From the NCBI GenBank assembly GCA_946479055.1, contig CAMLEX010000419.1, positions 1 through 5,114 on the forward strand: a stretch of DNA of 5,114 bases, given 5' to 3'. This document shows, piece by piece, positions 4,931-5,114 of this stretch. The notes beneath the pieces were generated by a model, which did no database searches, had not been told where the DNA came from, and was given only the letters and a program-made list of their open reading frames with translations. The DNA is from an uncultured Bacteroidota bacterium. Its GTDB lineage: Bacteria > Bacteroidota > Bacteroidia > Chitinophagales > Chitinophagaceae. The position numbers and the translations under genes are program-made. Each line of letters begins with the position of its first letter. Within the stretch, counting starts at the first letter, position 1.

Positions 4931-5114
4931 ATGAAAAAACTGGAACTTGATTTTTACGGAAGAGAAAATGTTTTACAAATAGCTGAAGAATTGATGGGGA
5001 AACTATTGGTTACGAATAAGGCGGGTATTATTACTTCGGGCCGCATTGTGGAGTGTGAGGCTTACGCCGGTGCTCCTGATAAAGCTTCGCATGCATTTGA
5101 AGGAAGAAGGACCA
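4931..5114 (+). CDS. mpg: DNA-3-methyladenine glycosylase (AAG/MPG family), C-terminus cut by window edge
   Basis: This is a base-excision repair enzyme that removes alkylated or deaminated purines such as 3-methyladenine and hypoxanthine from DNA by cleaving the N-glycosidic bond. I translated 61 residues from ATG at 4931. The opening FYGRENVLQIAEELMGKLLV (about 8-27) is the family's N-terminal 'vAr.LLGk.L' region. GRIVECEAYAGAPDKASHA (37-55) is the signature block. By alignment to human AAG, Glu43 corresponds to the general base Glu125, Tyr45 to Tyr127 and His54 to His136, and the Tyr-His spacing of nine is identical. EGRRT (57-61) begins the next conserved stretch. The usual bacterial length is about 190-210 residues, so most is beyond the right edge. 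It is divergent from the EI24-like gene with a 127 bp spacer; no Shine-Dalgarno is visible. Confidence 0.95.
   Translation, partial: MKKLELDFYGRENVLQIAEELMGKLLVTNKAGIITSGRIVECEAYAGAPDKASHAFEGRRT

Noticed and set aside
1..5114. Defence island, CRISPR array, transposon or other novel multi-gene system
   Set aside because: All genes fall into housekeeping or conserved families. No transposase, nuclease cassette, spacer array, tRNA or long repeat was seen.

Overview
This 5.1 kb window looks like an ordinary chromosomal segment from a member of the Bacteroidota, most likely a Chitinophagaceae-like relative. The evidence is the low-to-moderate GC content, the near absence of Shine-Dalgarno sequences, the gene order GNAT acyltransferase - argG - argC, and the resemblance of every protein to Bacteroidota families. 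The lineage call is from recognition of the proteins, not from a database search.

Left half, minus strand: an arginine biosynthesis operon is read right to left. It begins with a GNAT-family protein (start probably GTG at 2520) that most likely performs the first committed step, N-acylation of glutamate. Next come argG (argininosuccinate synthase) and argC (N-acyl-gamma-glutamyl-phosphate reductase, cut by the window's left edge). The gaps are only 19 and 39 bp, so co-transcription is likely. Upstream of the GNAT gene is a roughly 300 bp non-coding stretch (2521-2821). It holds an unusually GC-rich, hairpin-forming block in the probable 5' leader, a perfect 7+7 bp inverted repeat, and candidate Bacteroidota-type promoter elements.

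Middle: a divergent plus-strand gene (2822-3250) encodes a small membrane-anchored protein of unknown function. It meets a minus-strand RsmI-like tetrapyrrole-methylase-fold methyltransferase gene tail to tail, and their stop codons overlap by 4 bp. An 8 bp stem just past the junction could terminate plus-strand transcription.

Right: after an intergenic spacer carrying a 'CACTAAG...CTTTGTG' type sequence that resembles a dispersed intergenic repeat, there is a minus-strand EI24/CysZ-like multi-pass membrane protein gene with no ATG start. A divergent plus-strand gene then encodes an AAG/MPG-type 3-methyladenine DNA glycosylase, truncated by the right edge.

I found no mobile element, CRISPR array, tRNA, rRNA or defence system. 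The least explained feature is the structured GC-rich leader in front of the arginine operon. The most interesting protein is the GNAT enzyme with its cysteine cluster.
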